Assembly: GCF_005280585.1 (NCBI RefSeq)
Contig: NZ_SZVO01000014.1
Location: 1 to 64,000, forward strand
DNA: 64,000 nucleotides
Origin: Dyadobacter frigoris
GTDB lineage: Bacteria > Bacteroidota > Bacteroidia > Cytophagales > Spirosomataceae
Direction: 5' to 3'
The position numbers and the translations under genes were made by a program. The notes under the pieces were generated by a model. The model saw only the letters and a list, made by a program, of their open reading frames with translations. It ran no database searches and was not told where the DNA came from. Below are positions 1 through 8,400 of this stretch, in pieces. Numbering within the stretch: the stretch's first letter is position 1; every line of letters starts with the position of its first letter.

Positions 1-1040
1 TAGGAGGCTCCGAAAGAGCCAGGATTTATGGTACATTTCAAGTTTCTATAAACAAGGAGCTCCTGAGGAGCTATTTTGGCATAATCTCTGTCAGTTTTTA
101 TTTCTAAAATTTCCTGGTCTGGCCATAACGGCGTAGGCGTTTCCTGTTTATAGAAAGATATTAAGCACACCAATTCCCTGACTCCATCGGAGTCTCCTGG
201 AATTTTTAATCAATTAAATTTGGGCGAATTAATTTTCGGATAGGAGGCTCCGGAAGAGCCAGGATTTATGGTACATTTCAAGTTTCTATAAACAAGGAGC
301 TCCTAAGGAGCTATTTTGGCATAATCTCTGTCAGTTTTTATTTCTAAAATTTCCTGGTCTGGCCATAACGGCATAGGCGTTTCCTGTTTATAGAAAGATA
401 TTAAGCACACCAATTCCCTGACTCCATCGGAGTCTCCTGGAATTTTTAATCAATTAAATTTGGGCGAATTAATTTTCGGATAGGAGGCTCCGAAAGAGCC
501 AGGATTTATGGTACATTTCAAGTTTCTATAAACAAGGAGCTCCTGAGGAGCTATTTTGGCATAATCTCTGTCAGTTTTTATTTCTAAAATTTCCTGGTCT
601 GGCCATAACGGCGTAGGCGTTTCCTGTTTATAGAAAGATATTAAGCACACCAATTCCCTGACTCCATCGGAGTCTCCTGGAATTTTTAATCAATTAAATT
701 TGGGCGAATTAATTTTCGGATAGGAGGCTCCGGAAGAGCCAGGATTTATGGTACATTTCAAGTTTCTATAAACACAAAGCTCCTAAGGAGCTAATTTTGG
801 CATAATCTCTGTCAGTTTTTATTTCTAAAATTTCCTGGTCTGGCCGCAACGGCGTAGGCGTTTCCTGTTTATAGAGAGGTATGAAGCACACCAATTCCCC
901 GACTCCATCAGAGTCTCCTGGAATTTTTAATCAATTAAATTTAGGCGAATTAATTTTCGGATAGGAGGCTCCGAAAGAGCCGGGAATTCGTGTGTCAATT
1001 CCAACTTGCTATAAACAGGAAGCTCCGCAGGAGCTGATAA
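1..1040. repeat. 240-bp tandem repeat array, four copies plus a diverged partial fifth
   Basis: Copies begin at 1, 241, 481, 721 and about 962; the fourth is 241 bp and more diverged, and the fifth fades out near 1040. Copies 1 and 3 are identical, while 2 and 4 share other variants, so the array looks like a 480-bp dimer duplicated once. In copy 1 each unit carries three 15-nt hairpins: GGCTCCGAAAGAGCC (6-20), AGCTCCTGAGGAGCT (58-72) and GACTCCATCGGAGTC (180-194). The last is nested in AATTCC/GGAATT. Two 12-bp arms, TTTCTATAAACA (43-54) and TGTTTATAGAAA (145-156), could fold 114 nt into one structure. No convincing protein is encoded. The array probably continues past the left edge of the window. 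Function unknown; a REP-like or structured-RNA element is possible. Confidence 0.95.
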
Positions 1041-1054
1041 ACCAGCGTTGTAAC

Positions 1055-1094
1055 AAAAAGCCAGCACAGCAAATTTCGCTATTCTGGCTTTTTT
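1055..1094 (-). terminator. Rho-independent terminator of the lrp-eamA pair
   Basis: AAAAAGCCAG (1055-1064) pairs with CTGGCTTTTTT (1084-1094) around a 19-nt loop. Read on the minus strand it lies just after the EamA stop codon; the A and T runs on both sides would let it work in either direction. Confidence 0.75.
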
Positions 1095-1118
1095 ACAAAA
1101 AAATAAAAAATTAAATGT

Positions 1119-2075
1119 CTAAGCCTTAGCCGTTTGCAAAGCCCTCGATTCTTTTCTGTATTTGTCCAGATTGATAAGAAGAACGCTGCCCAAAATGATT
1201 ACTAAACCCAGGATCTGAACAGAGGTTATACTTTCATTGGCGAAGAAAATCCCTAGCAATACTGCAACCACAGGATTTACATAGGCATGTGTACTCACTT
1301 TGGTGGTAGGCTGCACTTTCAGTAACCACACATAAGCGCTAAATCCTACAATTGATCCAAATATAGTAAGATAAAGAACTGACATCCATGCATCTAACGG
1401 AATTGTGCTCCATTGTATATCGTTAAATTCGCCGCTTACAAAGCCAAAAGGTACAAATGCTATGCCGGCTACAAACATTTGCCATGATGTTTTTACCATA
1501 ATGGATCCGCTGGTGGCTTTATATTTGGAATATAAAGAACCGCCCGCCCAACACATTGAGCCAACGACCAACATCGCCAGACCAACTAATTCTGATTTGT
1601 TCTGAATAGTGGAGAAAGCACCTATTATTCTTTCGCTGAAAAGAACGATGACGCCGGTAAAACCAATCAATAGCCCGACGATGGTGGATCTGCTGCCAAG
1701 GTTTTCCTTCCATTTTGGTTTATCAAGAAGAATGAACCACATCGGGGCCGTAGAAACCATGATTGCAACCATCGCGCTTGGCAAAAACTGCTCAACCCAG
1801 ATAACTATACCATTACTGAAAAAAAGAAGAAGTAAACCGCTGACTGCTGCCACCTTAATCGTCGGAATGTCAAATATATTTTCACCCTTTATCAAACACC
1901 AGATCATCATCAGCAAACCTGCTGCAATAAAACGCAGTGCTCCCAAAAGAAACGGATGAAAGCCTGTAAGTGCTTTTTGAATAAAAAAATACGTTGATCC
2001 CCACACGATATAAACCGTTGCGTAAGCCAGAACCATCATCAGGGTGGATGCACTTTTGTTTTGAACAGATTCCAT
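1119..2075 (-). CDS. EamA-family drug/metabolite exporter
   Basis: This is a 318-residue inner-membrane protein of the EamA (DMT) superfamily, with about ten hydrophobic helices in two five-helix halves. The WGSTYF motif near residue 25 is typical of the first EamA repeat, and a second half starts near residue 165. Members of this family export amino acids and small metabolites; the substrate cannot be read from the sequence. The gene begins 2 bp after an Lrp/AsnC regulator on the same strand, so the two are almost certainly one operon. Such pairs often mean amino-acid-responsive export (inference). The length is normal for the family and nothing looks broken. Confidence 0.9.
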   Translation of the reverse strand: MESVQNKSASTLMMVLAYATVYIVWGSTYFFIQKALTGFHPFLLGALRFIAAGLLMMIWCLIKGENIFDIPTIKVAAVSGLLLLFFSNGIVIWVEQFLPSAMVAIMVSTAPMWFILLDKPKWKENLGSRSTIVGLLIGFTGVIVLFSERIIGAFSTIQNKSELVGLAMLVVGSMCWAGGSLYSKYKATSGSIMVKTSWQMFVAGIAFVPFGFVSGEFNDIQWSTIPLDAWMSVLYLTIFGSIVGFSAYVWLLKVQPTTKVSTHAYVNPVVAVLLGIFFANESITSVQILGLVIILGSVLLINLDKYRKESRALQTAKA

Positions 2076-2077
2076 GA

Positions 2078-2557
2078 TTACTGTTTTTCAGGTATTACCA
2101 ATTGTTGTTGTTCTTTTACAGTTTCCAAAACGATGGTTGTTCTGGTTGATAAAATATTGGGTATCTTACTAAAAGAATTCCGCATAAGACTCATTAAAGA
2201 GGATGAATCCGCAGTCCTTACTTTTATCAGATAACAATCTTCTCCGGCAATGTGATGCACTTCCTGCACTTCCGGAATTTTCGCCAGTTCCAGTCCTACG
2301 TTATTACTTCCAAGTCCATCCGCAGCTTTCATTGAAATAAAGGCAAGCAACTTTTGTTGCAGCGGAGCGGGATTCAGGCGGGTGGTATATTGCAGAATTA
2401 CATTCTTCTGTTCCAGTTTTTTAACCCGTTCCAATACCGCAGACGGAGCCATTTCCAGCTCTCTTGCCAAATCTGCATTGGAAATACGTGCATTTTCCTG
2501 CATCAATCTAAGGATGCTAAAATCCACTTTGTCTAATATAATATCGTTTCCGTTCAT
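2078..2557 (-). CDS. Lrp/AsnC-family transcriptional regulator
   Basis: The protein is 159 residues, the usual size of an Lrp/AsnC regulator. An N-terminal winged helix (about residues 8-60, with NADLARELEMAPSAVLERVKK as its helix-turn-helix) is followed by a RAM/AsnC ligand-binding domain with the usual stretch VHHIAGEDCYLIKVR (near residues 100-115). These proteins bind amino acids and form octamers that wrap DNA. It lies 2 bp upstream of the EamA exporter and most likely controls it. A perfect 21-bp palindrome at 2572-2592, just upstream of the start codon, is a good candidate for its own operator. Confidence 0.93.
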   Translation of the reverse strand: MNGNDIILDKVDFSILRLMQENARISNADLARELEMAPSAVLERVKKLEQKNVILQYTTRLNPAPLQQKLLAFISMKAADGLGSNNVGLELAKIPEVQEVHHIAGEDCYLIKVRTADSSSLMSLMRNSFSKIPNILSTRTTIVLETVKEQQQLVIPEKQ

Positions 2558-2571
2558 TGTTCGGTAAAATT

Positions 2572-2592
2572 AATATAATTCAGAATTATATT
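2572..2592. promoter_or_regulatory. Perfect palindrome, candidate Lrp-type operator
   Basis: AATATAATTC-A-GAATTATATT is a 10-bp perfect inverted repeat about a single central base, 15 bp upstream of the regulator's ATG. Lrp/AsnC proteins commonly bind AT-rich palindromes of this size and repress their own genes. That this protein binds here is inferred. Confidence 0.55.
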
Positions 2593-2626
2593 CAAAATAT
2601 TTGACTTATAATTTATTAATATTCGA

Positions 2627-2659
2627 TTTGGTGAATTTTAAGCGTATATCTAAATTTTG
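2627..2659 (+). promoter_or_regulatory. Candidate Bacteroidota promoter for the DAC-like gene
   Basis: TTTG (2627-2630), a 20-bp spacer and TAAATTTTG (2651-2659) resemble the Bacteroidota -33/-7 pattern TTTG and TAnnTTTG, although the -7 box has one extra T. If it is used, transcription starts downstream of the TTG at 2657, which favours the ATG at 2741 for the gene. Confidence 0.4.
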
Positions 2660-2740
2660 TTGGACTGGAATTTTCTTTCACTGAGCTTCGTTTCGATAGT
2701 AGTATCGATAGATTCCATTTATAAGTTTGTCCATAATGCC

Positions 2741-3922
2741 ATGGCTCGTAATTTTAATGAAGCGGTGAAAATGAGTAGCACAATTTCCACGACAACATAT
2801 CAGGCTGCGCAGTCAGTAGCAAAAACGGTGGAGGAGCATTTTATCTTCCATCACGAAAATGCTAAAAGACATAATAAAGATGATTTTGCTCCCAAGCCTG
2901 ATGCCCAGGTTATTGAGTCAATTATAGATACTACTTTCTGGGCAAGTTTGCGAAGGGAAGAAGGTCATTCGCCTTCTATTTCGCTTGCTTTTTTACCTCC
3001 GGAGCTTTCTGGTCAACCCTTGATTTTTGAGAACAGACTGACTTTTACGCCCGCAATTTTAACAAAACTTGCTCCGGCGGTTGAGCGTTCCGGAATTCAT
3101 TTGGGCATATGGATTGACGGAGATGAACTTTATATCTGGGGGACAACGCGCGTGATCCCAAATCTTTGTTTTGTGCTGGAAGTTATTGAACCGGGAATGC
3201 TGGTGATCAAACATCGCAGGATTGACGGTTTCGGCAAATTTGTGAATGTGGCCGTGCTGAAAGGTGATCAGATCAAAATTGTGGATGATATCAGTGGGAA
3301 AATTCCTGATTGTCCAAATCTGGTGACCTCGCTTATTGGTTTCAATTCTTCTTCTCTTTGGAATGATTCTTTGAATGTGATGGTGCAGCTCGCTGTTTCC
3401 ATGCGGGATCATAAAAGAGGCGGAATTTTGCTTGTAGTGCCTTCTGGCAGGGAAACCTGGCGTGATTCCATTATTCACCCGATTTCCTATTCGATCACAC
3501 CAACATTTTCGGAGCTGGCTGAGTTGTACGAGCAGCATGAGACAGAATCTGAACATCCGATCTGGATCAATAAAATAACGAATGCAGTAAACCATATCGC
3601 CGGATTAACGGCTGTGGATGGTGCCACAATCATTAACGATCGCTTTGAACTGCTTGCTTTTGGAGTGAAGATCGGGCGTTCCACGTTTTCTTCACGTGTG
3701 GATAAAATCATGGTTACTGAGCCGATAGTAGGTAATGTTGCCTCTATCGTTCCGCCTGTACAAAATGGAGGAACCAGGCATTTATCGGCAGCGCAATTTG
3801 TTTTTGATCAACGGGATAGCCTTGCGCTGGTTGCCTCGCAAGACGGCCGGTTTACAATATTTTCCTGGTCTCCCTGTGATAATATAGTGCAGTCACACCG
3901 GGTGGATGCATTATTGTTTTAG
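2741..3922 (+). CDS. Orphan DACNV-like sensor plus diadenylate-cyclase-like (DisA_N) domain protein
   Basis: The frame is open from a TTG at 2657, but I prefer the ATG at 2741 (393 residues) because a likely promoter covers the earlier start; an ATG at 2771 is also possible. The N-terminal two thirds contain the stretch GDELYIWGTTRVIPNLCF followed by KFVNVAVLKGDQ. I recognise this from memory as the DACNV type of predicted sensor that precedes cyclase domains. The C-terminal third has the two hallmarks of diadenylate cyclases: a DGA motif (D293) followed by a strand, and GTRH (R346-H347). Active enzymes have RHR; here the third residue is Leu. The protein may make a cyclic or linear dinucleotide, or only sense one. 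It stands alone, with no obvious receptor or effector next to it. Family placement is fairly sure, activity is not. Confidence 0.7.
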   Translation: MARNFNEAVKMSSTISTTTYQAAQSVAKTVEEHFIFHHENAKRHNKDDFAPKPDAQVIESIIDTTFWASLRREEGHSPSISLAFLPPELSGQPLIFENRLTFTPAILTKLAPAVERSGIHLGIWIDGDELYIWGTTRVIPNLCFVLEVIEPGMLVIKHRRIDGFGKFVNVAVLKGDQIKIVDDISGKIPDCPNLVTSLIGFNSSSLWNDSLNVMVQLAVSMRDHKRGGILLVVPSGRETWRDSIIHPISYSITPTFSELAELYEQHETESEHPIWINKITNAVNHIAGLTAVDGATIINDRFELLAFGVKIGRSTFSSRVDKIMVTEPIVGNVASIVPPVQNGGTRHLSAAQFVFDQRDSLALVASQDGRFTIFSWSPCDNIVQSHRVDALLF

Positions 3923-3943
3923 CAAAAATACTTCATAAAATAT

Positions 3944-3992
3944 AAAATCAGTTTAAAGCAAACGTCCAGATACTTTGCGGAAAACTGATTTT
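3944..3992 (+). terminator. Possible terminator after the DAC-like gene
   Basis: AAAATCAGTTT (3944-3954) pairs with AAACTGATTTT (3982-3992). The arms are perfect but the loop is long (27 nt) and the T run is short, so confidence is modest. Confidence 0.4.
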
Positions 3993-4135
3993 GTTGTTTG
4001 CTAGTCAGAATATTAGCTATTTCGTATAGCGATTAGCATGTCGGATTTCAAAAATATCCTGATCTTTTTGAAATAATATTTCGAAGAATTTAAAGTAATC
4101 TTAAAAGTTGTGCGTCTTCCTTAAAAAATGAGGAA

Positions 4136-4699
4136 ATGTTAAGCCAGGGAATGACTACAGATACCGGAAATGCTATTGCGGGTACGATCAAAGAATACGG
4201 GAAACGTCTCTTTGGTTTTATTCGTAATAAGGTGCGGTCTGAGCAGGATGCTGAGGATATTTTGCAGGACGTCTGGTATCAGCTGAGCAATGTGATCAAC
4301 ATAGAAGAAATTGATCAGATGAGCGGTTGGCTGCATCAGGTTGCCCGTAACAAAATCATTGATAAATATAGAAAAAAAACTCCTGAATTACTGGACGACT
4401 TCACCTATGAAAATGAGGAAGACAGTTTCAGTTTAAGTGATATACTGCTGGCGGATAATTACACGCCGGAAACGGAATATATTCGTGAAGTTTTTTGGAA
4501 AGAATTATTTCTTGCTTTGGAAGAATTGCCTGAAAACCAGCGGCAGGTTTTTGTTTGGAATGAATTGGAAGATGTTACATTACAGGACATTGCCACGAAT
4601 ACAAATGAAAATCTGAAAACGATTATTTCGAGAAAAGGATATGCGGTAAAACATTTGCGAAAGCGGATGAAAACGGTGTACGATGAATTTTTTAATTAG
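4136..4699 (+). CDS. ECF-type RNA polymerase sigma factor
   Basis: This is a 187-residue sigma-70-family protein. Region 2 is at about residues 20-90, with the pattern EQDAEDILQDVWYQ and then GWLHQVARNKIIDKYRKK, the core-binding and -10-recognition segment. Region 4 is at about 125-180, with LPENQRQVFVWNELEDVT and a final helix-turn-helix. The ATG at 4136 is used; a second in-frame ATG at 4151 is possible. It is followed 14 nt later by a small membrane protein that is probably its operon partner. No classical zinc-binding anti-sigma gene is next to it, so how it is held inactive is unclear. Confidence 0.9.
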   Translation: MLSQGMTTDTGNAIAGTIKEYGKRLFGFIRNKVRSEQDAEDILQDVWYQLSNVINIEEIDQMSGWLHQVARNKIIDKYRKKTPELLDDFTYENEEDSFSLSDILLADNYTPETEYIREVFWKELFLALEELPENQRQVFVWNELEDVTLQDIATNTNENLKTIISRKGYAVKHLRKRMKTVYDEFFN

Positions 4700-4713
4700 A
4701 GAAACTTATTGAT

Positions 4714-5046
4714 ATGAATATGGACCCAAAGAATTTTAGAAGAAACAAAGCTAAATTTTTTCTATTTGTTCCGCTTATTATTGCGTTGGTCAGTACTGTT
4801 GTTATGTTGTTGTGGAATACGATTTTACCGGATTTGTTAGGCGTAAAACACATCACTTTCTGGCAGTCCGCCGGACTGTTGGTGTTATGCAAAATACTTT
4901 TTGGTGGTTTTGGTTTCTCAAAAGGTCATGGAGGTGGAGGAATGGATTTGAGAGAAAAATGGATAAGCAGGATGGGGAGTGAAGACAAACAGAAAATCCG
5001 GGAAGAATGGTTAAAACGTTGCCGGCAATGGAAAAAGGAGGACTAA
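4714..5046 (+). CDS. Small two-helix membrane protein paired with the ECF sigma factor
   Basis: I do not recognise a named family. The 110-residue protein has a short basic N-terminus, two membrane helices (about residues 15-37 and 47-66), a Gly/His-rich linker (KGHGGGG) and a charged C-terminal helix of about 35 residues with many Lys, Arg and Glu. It starts 14 nt after the sigma factor and is likely co-transcribed. The layout, with a soluble charged helix held at the membrane, would suit a regulator of the sigma factor, but there is no HxxxCxxC motif and this role is only inferred. A clear terminator follows. Confidence 0.75.
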   Translation: MNMDPKNFRRNKAKFFLFVPLIIALVSTVVMLLWNTILPDLLGVKHITFWQSAGLLVLCKILFGGFGFSKGHGGGGMDLREKWISRMGSEDKQKIREEWLKRCRQWKKED

Positions 5047-5414
5047 GTTGAAAAAGGAAAGATGATAGTTGATTTGTAGTGTAAAGATTCGGGAGGATCT
5101 GGAAAGTCTATCGAAGAAAATTGAATTACTGGAATAGAATTTATATATAAAAAGCAATCCTTTTAGCGGGATTGCTTTTTTGCGTTAAATTATTCCCGTA
5201 AGTTGTCGGGGGTAATAAATAGATTTGGAATGAGGATTTATATATATAATCGTAACCGGAATAAATAATATTAATTTTTGTTTAAATTATTTCGAAATTT
5301 GTTCAACAGCAGAAAATTGGCACCACGACAGAACAGGTGATTTGCTATGTTTGTTTATCCTTTTTGAAGATTAGAAATGATTATTGTGCGGTATGAATTT
5401 TGGAACCCTGAACA
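5047..5414. other. Intergenic region with one terminator
   Basis: The 368-bp gap holds the terminator at 5149-5181 and AT-rich leader DNA before the hybrid kinase. I see no further gene and no clear TAnnTTTG promoter. Confidence 0.6.
5149..5181 (+). terminator. Rho-independent terminator of the sigma-factor operon
   Basis: AAAAAGCAATCC (5149-5160) pairs perfectly with GGATTGCTTTTT (5169-5180) around an 8-nt loop and ends in a T run. Confidence 0.85.
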
Positions 5415-8400
5415 GTGTCGAAAGAGAAAGAGCCACGTAAATGGACGAAAAGTAACAGTAAGGTAAACTCAACGATGGACTTCTTAAAGAAAGAACTTTA
5501 TAATTTAATCAGTAGCCAGGAAAATGTTTTTGATTTTATCCAGGACTTTGGTCTGGATGGCTTTTGGTATTGTGACGTTGAAAAACCAACAAATCAATGG
5601 GTAAATCCTAAATTATGGAATGGGTTGGGTTATAGTTTACAGGATATTTCTCAATTTAAAATTGGCATTCAGGCAATTGTTTTTAAGGAGGATATTGAAG
5701 AATTATTAAACGGTGCATTAAGCCATTTTCAATCTTCTGATAGTATTTTTAACCTGACGGTGCGGTTTATAGAAAAGGGTCAGCACACGGCCTGGATGTT
5801 TTGCCATGTTAAATGTATCCGTGATGAGCGTGGAAAACCGTTTCGGTTTTTGTGTGGTGTGGTGAAAAATCAAATTAATGAGGAAAATAATAATGAAGAA
5901 TCCAGATTTTACAAATCTGTTTTAAATAGTCAGTCCATATATATTACGCGGATTAACTGGGAAGGTACTTATACTTATGTGAATGATTTTTTCTGTCAGG
6001 CTTTTGGTTATGACAAAGAGGAAATAACAGGCAAAAATTCGCTGCTGACTATCGTTAAAGAAGACCATCCAAAATGCTTTGAAATTGGACGAAAATGTTT
6101 TGAAAGGCCTGGTGTGCCATTTAAAATAGTTCTGCACAAACAAGACAAGGCTCAGAATATAAAAGCAAGTGAATGGGAATTCACCGGGATAAGAAATGAA
6201 GATGGAAATTTCAGCGAAATACTTTGTATAGGCTATGACGTTACCGGCAAAGTCAAAATAGAAAGGGATTATTCTGCATTGGTTTCCAACATGACTGATG
6301 TTCTTTTCATCATCAATCCCGAAGGTGTATTTGCTTATGTAACACCCAGCTGGACAAAAATATATGGCTATGAAGTCAGTGAAACCATAGGGCGGGTTTT
6401 TTCTGAATTTGTTCATCCCGATGATGTTGAACGTTGTTTTGAGGCGCTTTCTGCAACGTATGAATCGGGAGTTTCCTTGCCGTCGGTAGAGCACAGGATC
6501 AAACACAAAGACGGTTCGTGGTATTGGAGCAGCACGAGGGCAAGTATTGATCCGGTAAATGGAGAAATGGTTTTGACCAGTCATGATATTACCAAAAGGA
6601 AATTTGACGAGGAAAAGTTAAAAGAACTGGCCCTGGTAGCGGCAAATACTACCGATATGATTGTTACAACCGATGCCGACGGAGTCATAACCTGGGTGAA
6701 TGATGCTTTTCAAAAGCGCTCGGAATATTCGATGGATGAGATTATCGGGAGGAGGCCGTCTGAACTCGTACAGGGGCCGGATACAAGTATGGAAACCAGA
6801 AAAAGGCTGCGCCAGGGTTTGGCCAACAAAGTTTCCATGAGTGAAATTATTCTCAATTATTCCAAATCCGGGGAACAATACTGGATTGATCTTAACATAA
6901 ATCCGATTATTGATGAGCATGGAAAATGCACGCATTTTATTGCAGTAATGCGTGATATTTCAGTTTTTAAACAGGCTCACGAGGAATTAAGACGAACGAA
7001 GGAATTGCTCGAACAAACCAGCGAAGTTGCCAGGATTGGCGGCTGGGAATTTTATTTTCAGGAAAAGATCTTAACCTGGTCGGACCTTATAAAAGAAGTT
7101 CACGGAGTATCACCTGATTTTGTGCCGGATGTTGAAAATGTGATGCAGTTTTATACTACGTCGGATAAGCAAAAACTAGAAATTGCTTTTACCAATTGTA
7201 TAAATTCAGGAATACCGATAAATGAGGAAATTCAGTTAACAACACTTGCGGGTAAGGAGCTATGGGTCAGGGTAGTTGGCAAGGCGGATTATCAGGATGG
7301 GATCTGTACCCGAATATTCGGAACGTTTCAGGATATTGACGAGCTGAAAAAGGCTGAGGAATTAAGCCATAAAAACTCTGAAATGTTAAGGAAATTGTCT
7401 GAGCAGGTTCCCGGGACATTGTATCAATTCCAGATTTTTGATGACGGCAGGATTAAATTCCCCTATGTTTCCAAAGATCTGATACACGTGTTAAGCTTTC
7501 ATGCCGATGGTAAATTCATTGATCCCCAGTCTTTAACCACAAATGTTCATCATGAGGATAAGGAGAAATTTATCAAGTCGATAAAATTGTCCAAAGAAAC
7601 ACTTCAAAACTGGGATCTTGATTACAGGATACTAAGCCCGGTGCTGGGTGAGCGATGGCTGCGGGGCGAGTCAATTCCTGAAAGGTTGGAAGATAGCGTT
7701 TTATGGCATGGCTATTTGCAGGATATCACGGACAGAAAACAGGAGGAACAGGAAATTTCACAGTCTGAAATTAAATACAGGACTTTGTATAATTCCACGA
7801 GTGATGCGGTTATGTTGCTAAACGGTGACGGCTTTTTTGACTGTAATACTTCTACTTTAAAAATGTACGAAATCGATTCCTTTAAGGAATTCTACGCTTT
7901 GAGCCCGATGGATCTTTCTTATCCATATCAATCTGACGGGAGAGATTCAGCAAAAACAATTCTCGAATATAGTGTGCTGGCTCTTCAAAATGGAAGTTGT
8001 CGTTTTGAATGGGAACAAAAGCGCATGAAATCCGGAGAAATATTTTCAGTAGAAATTTTACTAAACTCCATCGATTTAAACGGGGCTCAAATTTTGCAAT
8101 CCGTTGTCCGGGATATCACCGAACGTAAGTTTGCTGAACAGGAAATTCGTCATGCACGGCAACAGGCAGAAGCTGCGAGCAAATCAAAATCAGAGTTTCT
8201 TACTAATATGAGTCATGAAATCCGGACACCTTTAAATGGTGTTATCGGTTTTACGGATCTGCTCATGAAAACGGATCTTGACTCAACACAGCATCAGTAT
8301 CTTTCGATGGTATTTCAGTCGGCAAATTCGTTGCTTGATATTATTAATGATATTCTGGATTTTTCCAAAATTGAGGCAGGCAAGCTGGAACTGGCAATTG

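Noticed and set aside
450..653. 67-codon open frame on the minus strand in the repeat array
   Set aside because: It lies wholly in the repeat, appears because the unit length is divisible by three, differs in no selected way between copies, and has no start signal.
1..1040. CRISPR array
   Set aside because: Units are 240 bp, contiguous and nearly identical throughout, with no short repeats and unique spacers, and no cas genes are nearby.
2657..2740. TTG start of the DAC-like protein
   Set aside because: A likely promoter covers it and the 28 extra residues do not resemble the family; the ATG at 2741 is preferred.
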